The notes under the pieces were generated by a model that had not been told where the DNA came from, ran no database searches, and saw only the letters and a list, made by a program, of their open reading frames with translations. A stretch of 25,175 nucleotides of DNA from a virus. Positions 5,660 to 14,744 of this stretch are shown here, in pieces (positions within the stretch are counted from its first letter, which is position 1; each line of letters opens with the position of its first letter). The position numbers were made by a program, and so were the translations under genes. The stretch is from IMG/VR virus record IMGVR_UViG_3300017613_002120, positions 1 through 25,175 of that record. The stretch is one strand, 5' to 3'.

Positions 5660-7990
5660 TTAGTTAAATAATATATCTTCAAGAACTTCAACCCACTTCT
5701 TTGGATCAAGATTCATTCTAGCCCAATCCTTAGCATATTGTCCCATATGAGAACGTAACTTTTCTTTTCTTTTTAATGTTTTTAGCGCAAGCAAATACTC
5801 ATCATAATGAGTCGCGTAAAAACCATTGTTCCCATGTATTATTCTATCTTTTACCCCATCCCTTGGCTCACCAATTACTGGCAATCCAGCAGCTAAAGCC
5901 TCTGCTATCACTCTTGGATACTGGTCTCTCCAAAGATTAGACGTACGATATAAATAAACATGTCCCCTTGAAAGAAATTCAGTTACAGGAATTTCATCCC
6001 ATGTCCAGAATTTCATCCTATCAACATCTTTAAAAGTTTTGCTTATTTCATCCGGTGCTTGCATAAATTCAAAATTAACATCTTTTACATCACTCAGAAG
6101 TCTTGCATAAAATTTCATATCATTTTCTTTGGCAAATTGTTTTTGCCAAATATGAATCTTATCCCCCTTGCCCTCACTTTCAGTTGTTACATACTTACGA
6201 TAATCAGGTTTACAATGTTTTAACACAACTAGTTTTGAACCATCTTTTCTTGGTTCAGTACAGACATCCACCATTTTATCTAAATTGATCGCACCGAATA
6301 AAACAATTTTCTGAACGTGATCCAATGCAATCTGGTCTCGTTCGAACTCCATCATCTTTTCTTCATTTTGAAATATCACTGCTTTTAGTTTATCCCGTAA
6401 CCAATCCTCACATTTGGGCAACCAACCATTGACATAATTAATTCCTACAACCACTGATTTGGCTTTCTCAACTACTTTTTGTCCATGTTCAACAAAACCA
6501 TTTACATTATCATTTCCGTACAATAAAAGCGGGATCTCAGATTTCATTACTTCAGCCATATTAGTCCCAATTCCCATAAAGTTAGCACCTTCAATATCTT
6601 CATCCTTGAACTTTTTGTGAACCTGCGCCCACGGGTAAAAATTAACTTTCCACCTAGCATCTCGCAGTAGCTTGGCTATATTTAAAGCACTTTGTTCTCC
6701 ACCACCGTCAGTTTTCATAGATGCAAGAATATTTATCTCTTTAACCTCATCAACTACTACCATTTCTTGTTTGGTAACTCTGACAACACCACCCTTTTTC
6801 TTTATCGGTTTAGTAACTGGATTAGCAGTTTTCAAAACATTGCCACCATATATTATCTCAAGTTGCCGAATAACATCATCTGCTGTAAACACATCCATGC
6901 ATTGCTGTATCATCCTATTATTATCTTCTACTGGCAACTTGCATAACCTTTTGTTTTTATCAGGATCTTTAGGTAATGGCACTATTCTTGAATGCCAGCA
7001 CCCACCATATTCGCAGCAATGAAAGGCACCATTTGTATGTAACGGGTAAGTTTGATTATACAAAGTAAAAGTAATTGGTTCTCTGCCACCATATATTGTG
7101 ATACAAGGTTTGGGATAGATCCTAGGGTTTATCTTATTTGGCATTGCAGCACAAAGATGATGCAATAAAGATATACCACTAATACAACCATCTGCATGAT
7201 AAACAAGAGGAAATAATTTTCTTAGATCACCATTAAATTTATCCGTGAGGTCTATGACACCATTAATTTTCTCAAGTAGGTGATCACTCCTTCCGATAAC
7301 TACAAATTTTATATATCCCTTATAGTGATCAACCACCTTTTGAAACCGTCTCCAATCCCAAATTTTGCAAGTGCAATCACGTTTTCCACCTGGTGCTACA
7401 ACCCAGTATCTTTCAGCACCATAATTTTTCCTAATAAAAAAATCTTTCTTTTCTTCGTCTGTTAGGTAAATATCAGGTCTTATCCTTGCAAATAATTGAC
7501 ATATAGAATCTTTATTTTCAAACATATCCTGCATTGATTCGGGAAGATTAGTCAATCCACCATTTTTCTTTTCTTTATAGTTGATAGTCTTTTCAGTTTT
7601 AATATCTGGATCACCTATCCTGCCATTTGCAAATGCAGACATCAATTCATACAGGCTAAGGCCAAGAGGCTCATGATAATCTGCTGATGCAATCATATCA
7701 AAAAGAAAAGCCTGTGAGAAATGAGTATTCGCTGCATTAGCATTATTAATTACAGGATAACCAACTCGATAATGTTCTACTCCATTTTCATCCAATGCAG
7801 GAATCTTCTTGGGATCTGCTTTAATTACATAATCTACAAATGGATTATTTTCAAATACTTCGGGGAAACTTGTGTTGACAGTAATTTGAATTTTAGGGAA
7901 TAAGAGCTTGAAATCTCTTACACCACAAGTAAACATTAATGCATCACCAACAGCTCGCTTATGACTAAAAATGATATGTCTTTCTTTCAT
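5660..7990 (-). CDS. Two-domain glycosyltransferase: GT9 (heptosyltransferase-like) fused to GT4, 776 aa
   Basis: AAAGGAG lies just before ATG 7990, which is preferred to an upstream in-frame ATG at 8017. Residues about 3-370 look like family 9: HKRAVGDALMFTCGVRDF at the start matches the GD motif of ADP-heptose:LPS heptosyltransferases, and VVAPGGKRDC plus HHLCAAMP match the donor side. CCEYGGCWHSR and CMDVFTADDVI resemble the Cys-rich C-terminal part of bacterial GT9-like proteins. A linker with KKKGG follows. From about residue 420 the protein resembles GT4/GT1 GT-B enzymes: ASMKTDGGGEQSALNIAKLL, and near the end EALAAGLPVIGEPRDG and HGNNGFYA, the donor-binding region. Two transferases in one chain could add successive sugars. 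Donors cannot be read from sequence. There is no membrane segment. It is the first gene of the glycan cassette, after a 51-base gap. Confidence 0.82.
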   Translation of the reverse strand: MKERHIIFSHKRAVGDALMFTCGVRDFKLLFPKIQITVNTSFPEVFENNPFVDYVIKADPKKIPALDENGVEHYRVGYPVINNANAANTHFSQAFLFDMIASADYHEPLGLSLYELMSAFANGRIGDPDIKTEKTINYKEKKNGGLTNLPESMQDMFENKDSICQLFARIRPDIYLTDEEKKDFFIRKNYGAERYWVVAPGGKRDCTCKIWDWRRFQKVVDHYKGYIKFVVIGRSDHLLEKINGVIDLTDKFNGDLRKLFPLVYHADGCISGISLLHHLCAAMPNKINPRIYPKPCITIYGGREPITFTLYNQTYPLHTNGAFHCCEYGGCWHSRIVPLPKDPDKNKRLCKLPVEDNNRMIQQCMDVFTADDVIRQLEIIYGGNVLKTANPVTKPIKKKGGVVRVTKQEMVVVDEVKEINILASMKTDGGGEQSALNIAKLLRDARWKVNFYPWAQVHKKFKDEDIEGANFMGIGTNMAEVMKSEIPLLLYGNDNVNGFVEHGQKVVEKAKSVVVGINYVNGWLPKCEDWLRDKLKAVIFQNEEKMMEFERDQIALDHVQKIVLFGAINLDKMVDVCTEPRKDGSKLVVLKHCKPDYRKYVTTESEGKGDKIHIWQKQFAKENDMKFYARLLSDVKDVNFEFMQAPDEISKTFKDVDRMKFWTWDEIPVTEFLSRGHVYLYRTSNLWRDQYPRVIAEALAAGLPVIGEPRDGVKDRIIHGNNGFYATHYDEYLLALKTLKRKEKLRSHMGQYAKDWARMNLDPKKWVEVLEDILFN

Positions 7991-8041
7991 CTCTCTCCTT
8001 TCATTACAGTTCCACATTTAAGTGGCTGAAGTTATGAAAAT

Positions 8042-8314
8042 TTAATAAAAAATACTTTTATCAAAAAAACCTTTGTCTTCTAAAATACCAAGTTTCTTAT
8101 TATCTCCTGAATAAATATCTTCCATTAAATTATTCCATTCACAAATTGCATCTTCCTTATTCAACCAATAAGATGTAGATATAAAATGTTTCCCATCGTT
8201 GCATGTCAAGCACCATAGCTTGACATGATTTTTTCCATTGTTACTATTGCCAATCTCCCAACAACCCCATTCTGGTTGTTTACAGCAAATTAGACAGTCA
8301 ATTATAATTTTCAT
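8042..8314 (-). CDS. Lar-like small zinc protein, 90 aa
   Basis: CLICC near the N-terminus, WCLTC about 25 residues later, and a following DAICEWNNL match the layout of Lar-like restriction-alleviation proteins (CPxCG ... CxxC ... A...WN). In E. coli prophage Rac, Lar modulates type I restriction and modification; most phage members of this family are untested. The last 30 residues (DIYSGDNKKLGILEDKG...) lie outside the usual short family. The ATG at 8314 overlaps the DUF1353 stop as ATGA, so it is likely translated by coupling. A 51-base gap separates it from the glycan cassette. The call rests on spacing of motifs and is moderate. Confidence 0.5.
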   Translation of the reverse strand: MKIIIDCLICCKQPEWGCWEIGNSNNGKNHVKLWCLTCNDGKHFISTSYWLNKEDAICEWNNLMEDIYSGDNKKLGILEDKGFFDKSIFY

Positions 8315-8664
8315 TTATTTTTATTCCAATGAGATCGCCCACCTGCTCTAACTCCCAAAAATATTGTATCTGCCAATTCATCAGATACGCTATTTGCAAT
8401 TAATAATTTTTTAAATAATTCATCTACCTGTTCTCTCGTATATCCTAATTTTGCTCCATGCTCATATAAAAAATCATGTCCTAAAGACGGCCCCATAAAC
8501 TTTGGAGCAAAAGGGCTACCAATAATAGGCCAGAGAATTCTTGGAATGGAAGCTCCATTCCATCGGTATCCGGCTAATATTTCAACACCTTCAATTATAA
8601 TAGATTCTGCAAGCTCATATTCATCTGTTTCTGGAATCGGTGTTGCTTTAATGTAAAACGGCAT
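8311..8664 (-). CDS. DUF1353 family protein, 117 aa
   Basis: The pattern GYRWNGASIPRILWPIIGSPF then SLGHDFLYEHGA is the hallmark of DUF1353 (PF07087): an invariant dGASIPr stretch and a HDxLY motif, followed by a helical segment ending ...FLGVRAGGRSHWNK. The family is common in tailed phages and often sits between tail and lysis genes. Its function is not established. The length is usual for the family. The start at 8664 has AAGGGG upstream and lies 2 bases from the stop of the membrane-anchored protein. The downstream Lar-like gene overlaps its stop. Confidence 0.88.
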   Translation of the reverse strand: MPFYIKATPIPETDEYELAESIIIEGVEILAGYRWNGASIPRILWPIIGSPFAPKFMGPSLGHDFLYEHGAKLGYTREQVDELFKKLLIANSVSDELADTIFLGVRAGGRSHWNKNK

Positions 8665-8666
8665 CT

Positions 8667-9131
8667 TTATTCCCCTTCTTTTGAAACATCTATTTTAAAC
8701 TCTTCAGTCTCAAAGAAAAACGTTTTTTCAGGCATACCAAAAGGACGGTATGTCATGCTGCCTTGCCATCTATATGTGTTTCCTTTCATCTCAGGATATT
8801 GAGCTAAGGTAGGAATACGGTAAGTTAAAGTTATGTCCTTTTTCCCAGCTCCTATACTGGTAAATATAGATGATTTCCATATCTCCTCAAGAACTCCAGT
8901 TGTTTCATTTACCCTAACAAGTTCCCGCGTAACTCTGCCTTGGAATCCTATAAGCGCCCTTCTAGTGAAACTAATATGCTGGATTTCACCAGGTTTAAAT
9001 GCTCTATTATTTGTTTCAACAATCATCGGATTCTCTTGCATGTACCAGGGAATAAAGTTCACTATGATACTAGCAGAAACCAAGAAAATAGCAAGAGCCA
9101 CCACAATGCTTAAGACTTTTGTTATATTCAT
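8667..9131 (-). CDS. N-terminally membrane-anchored beta-rich protein, 154 aa
   Basis: Residues 5-27 (VLSIVVALAIFLVSASIIVNF) form a single strong membrane segment behind a short N-terminus with one Lys. The remaining 125 residues alternate hydrophobic and polar residues and include RWQGSMTYRPFGMPEKTFFFETEEF, fitting an immunoglobulin-like beta domain placed outside the cytoplasmic membrane. There is no lipobox. The family is not recognised. Position right after the tail genes, next to another small membrane protein, makes a lysis, superinfection-exclusion or spanin-like role possible but unproven. Its ATG overlaps the upstream stop as ATGA. Confidence 0.7.
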   Translation of the reverse strand: MNITKVLSIVVALAIFLVSASIIVNFIPWYMQENPMIVETNNRAFKPGEIQHISFTRRALIGFQGRVTRELVRVNETTGVLEEIWKSSIFTSIGAGKKDITLTYRIPTLAQYPEMKGNTYRWQGSMTYRPFGMPEKTFFFETEEFKIDVSKEGE

Positions 9132-9436
9132 ACTATAATCCTTCTTAAAACTTCTAGAACCATTAAAATAATAACTCCATTTACAAGTTTTCTTATTGGC
9201 TCAAACTCAACTTTAGTGACATAATCTCTTTTAATTTGGTCTTCGCATCTTTCCTGATCGTGAGCAGTTAATTTACGGCAGTCTTTTATTTCATTGGTTT
9301 TATCTGCCAATCCTTGAGCTAAATCTTCCCGCAGTTCGTCGATATGTCCATCGGCTTTTTCCTGTCCTTTTTCAAGATGCTGGATACCAAGACAATGTTT
9401 ACCGTGGTCTCTGCATCTCCACAGTTCGTCAGCCAT
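9128..9436 (-). CDS. Small protein with C-terminal membrane helix, 102 aa
   Basis: The start is set at ATG 9436, with AAGGTG upstream; a GTG one codon earlier is less likely. The N-terminus has Cys and His residues (WRCRDHGKHCLG), followed by a long charged helix (KGQEKADGHIDELREDL...) with heptad-like spacing, then VNGVIILMVLEVLRRIIV as a C-terminal membrane segment. This helix-plus-tail-anchor layout recalls phage XhlA/hemolysin-type or holin-associated small proteins, but no family can be asserted. It follows the 53-aa coiled-coil gene by 11 bases. Its stop overlaps the next start. Confidence 0.6.
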   Translation of the reverse strand: MADELWRCRDHGKHCLGIQHLEKGQEKADGHIDELREDLAQGLADKTNEIKDCRKLTAHDQERCEDQIKRDYVTKVEFEPIRKLVNGVIILMVLEVLRRIIV

Positions 9437-9447
9437 CACTATTCACC

Positions 9448-9609
9448 TTAATTGACCACATTTTCTTTTTTATTCTCTACCAATTCAATTTTGGCTTTAA
9501 GTTCCTGATTTTCCTGGCTTATAGCCTGAAGTTGTTCTCTTGTAATTGCCAATTCAACTTCTTTTTGTCCAATAATTTGTAATAATTTATCTACTTGTAC
9601 TTCAGCCAT
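9448..9609 (-). CDS. Coiled-coil small protein, 53 aa
   Basis: The frame begins at ATG 9609, two bases beyond the TAA of the J-like gene. AAAGGTG, formed by the last codons of J, serves as ribosome binding site. The product begins MAEVQVDKLLQIIGQKEVEL and continues ITREQLQAISQENQELKAK, with heptad-spaced Leu and Ile throughout, so a parallel or antiparallel coiled coil is likely. The last ten residues are charged (ENKKENVVN). Such short coiled-coil proteins follow tail-fibre genes in many phages, sometimes as chaperones or fibre partners. Function is not known here. Confidence 0.6.
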   Translation of the reverse strand: MAEVQVDKLLQIIGQKEVELAITREQLQAISQENQELKAKIELVENKKENVVN

Positions 9610-9611
9610 AA

Positions 9612-12600
9612 TTACACCTTTAATTTTTCAATATCCTTTTCCATTGGAATTATATAATCATTAAATACTTCTTGCAATGCTTTAATTAACATGGGAATAA
9701 ACAATGAGTATTTAATATATTTTAATCCCTCACCCTCTCCTACTAAACCAGGAAATATATTTTCTAATTCTTGACTTACTAAACCAATGTGCTTATCATT
9801 TTGAGTTTTCGTTTTTAAGTTATAATGTCTAACTTGACAACTTAATAGATCACTTAACTTGGGTGTACAATCTACAACATTCTCTTTCAGTGATATATCA
9901 CTGAAAGAACCATAACTGTCATTTCTGTTTACAACATCACCACTTGAATACACTATAAATTTGGATTCAGTATTGTCTTCCGCATAAATAAATTTAGACG
10001 CTGTATTGTCAGGTGAAAAAGCACTTATATCCAACCATAAGACATTGTTAGCATTATCACTTCTTGTATTTCGTATTCTTGCAGCAAACACACCATCATT
10101 AGCATCAACATCTAATCTAAAAAGCCCTCCATCCATATCCAAATCACCATTCAGATCTATTTCATTAACAAGAAGATCATTCCACCTATAACTTGAAGTC
10201 CCCAAATCAGAACCACCATTGAGTGTCGGAGCAAAATCTCCAGATACAGAAACTAGTGTTGAATTTAATAGGATTCCAGTCGAAGCATACATTTGCAATG
10301 TAGTAGGAGCCATATTAAAACTTGTATTTCCGCAATACATCAAAATATTACTATCTGCTTTTGTCCAAACAGTTGCAAAATTTATAGAGTTTCCTAATGG
10401 ATTTGCGCCAATAAATAATGACCCATAACTATCACTGTCGGGATATATACATAAATAGTCATTATCATAATCAACACCCATATAGTAAGTACGGGCATTT
10501 CCATGAAATTCTATTTGAGCAGTATCCCCACCAGTCGTTGAATGTAATTCTATATCCCCGCCAGCTTCACATATTATATCACTCCCATCTAACAACTTCA
10601 TGTTACCAGACGCTTGAATCTCCAAAGCGTCCGTAGTATTAATTGCAATTTTACCAGAAGTAATTGTCAGTGTGCCAAAATTGTCACCCTCCAACCTACT
10701 AGCCGCAATAGTGTTAGCAGTTATCTTTGTTCCTGAAAGTGTTTCTACATGAGCATCACCGACTGCTAATTTCATTATCTGCGCTGAACCAATAATCTGA
10801 TTGCAAATAGCATTGCCCCACGCCTTTTGATGTACTCCACTTTCATTTATTAGAATTACCGAGTCTTCTAAGGGTGTCCAATCTGATAAATCCAAAGGAT
10901 TAGAACTTTCAACTGAAGTAGATAAAGTAGTTGCAAGGTCTTTCCAATAAACATAAAAATCTTCAGTGTAACCAGCAGCAATAGAATACTCTATATTGTT
11001 ATGCCATAAAGTAAAACTTGACCATGCAATGTGGCCAATAAAGGGTGAGCTATCTGTTACTGTAAGCCCACTAATAACTGGGCTATAAGGAAACAGTTTA
11101 CTTGCAGCAGGGCCAAAAGTAACTATATCTGTTGGCAATATATTTAATGATGCAGCAGTGTCATTCGTACTACTAACACTAGATTCATTACTAAAAACAT
11201 CAACAGCTATCACCTCAAAATAAATAGTAGCTCCAGAACCATAAGTATCTTTTTCATCACTTGTAAGGACTCTAGTGTAAAAAGGGTTTTGAACTTCAAA
11301 CCAAGATTCCCCATTAAGAACAGCCCCTACCTTTGCTCTATATTCATAATGAGAAAAGTCTGATTCTGTATTTCTATCCCAACTGAACTCTACGGACAAT
11401 GACCATGAACTAGATGTTAAATTTTGTGGATTTGTAGGATCTGCATTGGAAACAGCCAACTCAGCAGCATTATCAGAATCAGTGGAATATATATCCCTAC
11501 AATACACTTTGAATGTAAGATCATCATTTGGTGTAGTGTTATCTTCTATGTTCATCGCCAATGTATAAATGAAATTTGGCACAGTAATATATTCTGTTCT
11601 CAATAATGTCGGTGTAACATCATATATTTCGACTTTATAATCATTATGTCTTGGATTAGTAATAGGCGACGACATATCATCCCACTCAATTTCACAATCA
11701 AAGCCAGTAAATGTAGAACCTCCGCCCTTGACTTGTAAGCCAGTAACATCTGGTGGAGCACTAGGATCGAGTGATAGTTCTATATCATCATAAACCCAAG
11801 TAGAATGGCCTGTAAGAGCTTCAGACCTTACTCGAACAGTATATGTTAAAGTGCCGGTGCCACTAATGTCTAAAGGCTTTATTTGATAAAAGGAATCTTC
11901 TATCCTTGCCACAGTAACATATCCACTGGGGTCATCAGCATCAGAATCTTTCTCAAATTGGACGGTATAATAAATAACCCTTGGATCTTCTGGTAATGTC
12001 CATGTAACATTTATTCCAAATAAGTGATTTTGTCCCTCCTTATATGTAAACTCCACTATGTCAAGGTTCGTTGGTGGTGATATTAAAAGATTCTTAGGCG
12101 GGACTATAGGTTCCTCAAATTCAATATCACCTTCCATTCTTGCAAACTTATCAGCATCATATTCAATACCAAAAACATCAAACTTGTTCTTTTCCACTTC
12201 TTCAGCAGCAATCACTCTGAACTCACGAACGTTGTTTTCAAGATCATCTGCCTGTGATATTACAGCCATCTCATTAGCAATAGGATCTCTTGAGAATACT
12301 GAGTCAATTACCAAACGAGCATTATTTGACTCAGTAACAGACTTGCAAGAAACACTGTCAATATAAAAAGTTTGTGCCACTACGGAAAATATACGAACAT
12401 ACGCAAGCGCTCCTGTTTGTGTTTCTGTTGCTTCAAATTCAATTTTATTCCATGCATTTAAGGTTAAATCAGTAAAGGTGTTACTATAAATAGTCCCAGA
12501 ATCAATTCCATCAGCAACTGTTACCCGGACACTTGAAGCAACCAGCGGATAGACATAAAAAGTGTACCTGTAAATTGTTCCAGAAATTGTTGTGTAAGTA

Positions 12601-14744
12601 GAAGATTCAATTCCTTGATTGGCTCCACCCGCTACAATTTTCCAGCCATAAGACCCCGAATATTTTTGCTCCGTACTTTGTTCATCTGTAGAACCACCAT
12701 AATTGTCCCAATTAGAATCAAATTCCATATCACCGTTTGTTATTAATTCAGAACCAAACGCACTACCCCAATCAACAGCAGCAGATATACTTTTGCTTTC
12801 TATCACTGCTTCATCATCAGAGTTTCTAATCAATACATGTAAGGAATAAGTTTCTGCCACCTCTTTTGTGAAAGAACCCTCAACAAAAATATTTATCCCA
12901 AGAGCACCCATTACTCTAAAGCCAAATCTTTTATCCCCGTAATATTGATCAGCAACTTTAATAACTTCACCAGGGTACAAATCTATCGAGTCAAAACTTG
13001 CTCTGAATCTAACTGTATCTGGTTTAAATACTTCAGAGTCAAGAAGCCATTTCCCAATCCTATGAGCCTGCCCTTTACTAATGCAACCTAACGTAGAAAC
13101 TCTTTTTTCATTATATCCATATCTTTCAATACCATAAGCATGTTGTATATATTCAGGAACTGCCCTACCAAGTTCAACAGGATTATCCCAAACAACAACT
13201 GCCGCAGTATGAATATCTTCCAACCCAGTACCATCATAAAAAAACTCACCATTAACAACATTTGCATTTGTATATAACCTAGTTGCATCTGTTGGTTTAT
13301 CTTGAGATATAGTAGCAATAGCAGAACCCCAATATGGCATTGCATTAAATGACGCAGCTAAAACATTAAAAAGTTCTTGTGCATCATATTGTTTGTCAAT
13401 CTTCCCATTAAATGAAAAACGAGGTTCCTTTTTTCCATACCCATTATCTACAAGTATATCACAATATTGAGCTATTGAGTAAAGTGTCCACTTATCTATA
13501 TAAGCTGCACTAATTCCAGCACAAGCAAAAGACTCATTTAACAGGTCATAAAACACCCATGCACTATTTGAAGACCATTTCTTAGTTGTATAAAAACGAC
13601 CATTCCATGTTCCACTATAAACTCTTTCTGCCGAAACCAAATTACTTGTTAGTGTGTCACTTTCAGTCGTAAGTGTAACAGTTGTAAGACCGGCACTATA
13701 AACAGGATCACTGTCAACTTCACATTCCATATACCCATCATCGCCACAATTACAACAGAAACTTGAAGATGCTAAGAAAGTAGTTCTTTTATCACCACTA
13801 ACAGTAAAAGAATTACTACTGACATATGTGGCTGTAAGATAAGGTGTGTAATTTATCGGGACTTTTATTTTTCTACCTCGAAGATGATATATCCTTTTAG
13901 GAACTTTTCCCCCCATAGAACGAGCATCTACTTCAAGGCCAAAGATTGCACTATTTGGGTATGTTAGCTTTACATTTATTATTTCAGTATAACTGACCCA
14001 ATATGTTTTACTATTATCTTCAAGTTTATCATCACTGTCTCTACTCTTACGCCATACCCTTAAATCGTAAGGTGCATCACCAAGACTTTTTAGGTCTATC
14101 GTTACAGACCTTTCATATTGGGACTTGGTTAAACCATCAAAAAAGAATGCTCCTTTATTTGCAACAATTGATTGATAGCCACCACCATTACACTGAACAT
14201 CTACTCGAACTGTACACTTCGTAGACTTATAATCACCATCTTTTTTCAACCAAAACAAACTTGGAAGTCTAATCGTAATTCTAACAGCATCAACATCTGT
14301 ATTTGTAATTGTTTTAATTACATATTCCGGGTTCCCAGGTGCATAAGTTAATTCAACAGGAAACCCACTAGTGACAGGTGTCTCGACTTGATTGAAGTCC
14401 TTTATGTATGTTTGATCTGCCGTTCCGTACTTATAAGAAAAGCTAACATTCTCAAAGTTATATGAATCATCATCGCCCTGTAATTGTACACCATTAAGAT
14501 ATACTGATTTGTCTCCATTTACAAGACCTTCTATCTCCCCTTCACATATTAAATCAACACACCTAAAAATAGCATTTGACTGCATTTTAGATGTCTTCTT
14601 CGGTAAAACATTACTAACAACTGCATCAGAAGAACCTCCCGAAGAAGGTGCAGGATTATCCCAAGAATAATCATCACCAGTTGGTGCAGGGCTATCCCAA
14701 TAATAAACAGGATCACTATCATTATCATCCCATGTTGGAGACAT
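9612..14744 (-). CDS. J: Tail tip / host-specificity protein J homologue with S74 chaperone, 1710 aa
   Basis: This protein should form the central tail tip that contacts the host receptor. The first 50 residues are low complexity (DNPAPSSGG); then MQSNAIFRCVDLICEGEIEGLV and YLNGVQLQ match the start of the lambda J family. Residues about 667-802 (LITNGDMEFDSNWDNYGG ... FYIDSVSCKS) look like a CBM4/9-type jelly-roll inserted in the TipJ region. About 880-1205 are fibronectin-III-like repeats. TKITANTIAASRL is the J-type turn into a shaft region. The C-terminus ends in a peptidase S74 domain: Ser1615-Asp1616 and Lys1620 in SDISLKE, then IGLVSQELENIFP. S74 domains trimerise fibres and cut themselves off at this Ser, here releasing about 95 residues. 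GGAGG precedes the ATG at 14744, which overlaps the gpI stop as TAATG. Confidence 0.93.
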   Translation of the reverse strand: MSPTWDDNDSDPVYYWDSPAPTGDDYSWDNPAPSSGGSSDAVVSNVLPKKTSKMQSNAIFRCVDLICEGEIEGLVNGDKSVYLNGVQLQGDDDSYNFENVSFSYKYGTADQTYIKDFNQVETPVTSGFPVELTYAPGNPEYVIKTITNTDVDAVRITIRLPSLFWLKKDGDYKSTKCTVRVDVQCNGGGYQSIVANKGAFFFDGLTKSQYERSVTIDLKSLGDAPYDLRVWRKSRDSDDKLEDNSKTYWVSYTEIINVKLTYPNSAIFGLEVDARSMGGKVPKRIYHLRGRKIKVPINYTPYLTATYVSSNSFTVSGDKRTTFLASSSFCCNCGDDGYMECEVDSDPVYSAGLTTVTLTTESDTLTSNLVSAERVYSGTWNGRFYTTKKWSSNSAWVFYDLLNESFACAGISAAYIDKWTLYSIAQYCDILVDNGYGKKEPRFSFNGKIDKQYDAQELFNVLAASFNAMPYWGSAIATISQDKPTDATRLYTNANVVNGEFFYDGTGLEDIHTAAVVVWDNPVELGRAVPEYIQHAYGIERYGYNEKRVSTLGCISKGQAHRIGKWLLDSEVFKPDTVRFRASFDSIDLYPGEVIKVADQYYGDKRFGFRVMGALGINIFVEGSFTKEVAETYSLHVLIRNSDDEAVIESKSISAAVDWGSAFGSELITNGDMEFDSNWDNYGGSTDEQSTEQKYSGSYGWKIVAGGANQGIESSTYTTISGTIYRYTFYVYPLVASSVRVTVADGIDSGTIYSNTFTDLTLNAWNKIEFEATETQTGALAYVRIFSVVAQTFYIDSVSCKSVTESNNARLVIDSVFSRDPIANEMAVISQADDLENNVREFRVIAAEEVEKNKFDVFGIEYDADKFARMEGDIEFEEPIVPPKNLLISPPTNLDIVEFTYKEGQNHLFGINVTWTLPEDPRVIYYTVQFEKDSDADDPSGYVTVARIEDSFYQIKPLDISGTGTLTYTVRVRSEALTGHSTWVYDDIELSLDPSAPPDVTGLQVKGGGSTFTGFDCEIEWDDMSSPITNPRHNDYKVEIYDVTPTLLRTEYITVPNFIYTLAMNIEDNTTPNDDLTFKVYCRDIYSTDSDNAAELAVSNADPTNPQNLTSSSWSLSVEFSWDRNTESDFSHYEYRAKVGAVLNGESWFEVQNPFYTRVLTSDEKDTYGSGATIYFEVIAVDVFSNESSVSSTNDTAASLNILPTDIVTFGPAASKLFPYSPVISGLTVTDSSPFIGHIAWSSFTLWHNNIEYSIAAGYTEDFYVYWKDLATTLSTSVESSNPLDLSDWTPLEDSVILINESGVHQKAWGNAICNQIIGSAQIMKLAVGDAHVETLSGTKITANTIAASRLEGDNFGTLTITSGKIAINTTDALEIQASGNMKLLDGSDIICEAGGDIELHSTTGGDTAQIEFHGNARTYYMGVDYDNDYLCIYPDSDSYGSLFIGANPLGNSINFATVWTKADSNILMYCGNTSFNMAPTTLQMYASTGILLNSTLVSVSGDFAPTLNGGSDLGTSSYRWNDLLVNEIDLNGDLDMDGGLFRLDVDANDGVFAARIRNTRSDNANNVLWLDISAFSPDNTASKFIYAEDNTESKFIVYSSGDVVNRNDSYGSFSDISLKENVVDCTPKLSDLLSCQVRHYNLKTKTQNDKHIGLVSQELENIFPGLVGEGEGLKYIKYSLFIPMLIKALQEVFNDYIIPMEKDIEKLKV
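9883..9908. repeat. 26-bp perfect palindrome over the S74 self-cleavage motif
   Basis: The 26 bases at 9883-9908 read the same on both strands; one half is TCTTTCAGTGATA. On the minus strand they encode the S-F-S-D-I-S-L-K segment with the predicted self-cleaving Ser. The mRNA could form a tight hairpin here. A perfect 26-bp palindrome inside a coding region is rare by chance. It may reflect an RNA structure that slows ribosomes at the domain border, a protein-binding site, or a past recombination junction for swapping fibre tips. Confidence 0.7.

Noticed and set aside
1784-7990. Reading the cassette as a DNA-base hypermodification system
   Set aside because: No thymidylate synthase-like, base hydroxylase, DNA-binding or nucleotide kinase gene is visible here, so the sugar-on-protein or surface-glycan reading is simpler; genes outside the window could reopen this.
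8010-8030. Short hairpin CCAC-TTAAAT-GTGG ahead of the GT9-GT4 gene
   Set aside because: Only 4 bp plus a bulged 3-bp continuation and no T-run; too weak to call a terminator or regulator.
13088-13345. 85-codon minus-strand frame inside J
   Set aside because: A shifted frame within a well-supported J homologue, with a Leu/Met/Ile-heavy composition typical of AT-rich shadow frames.
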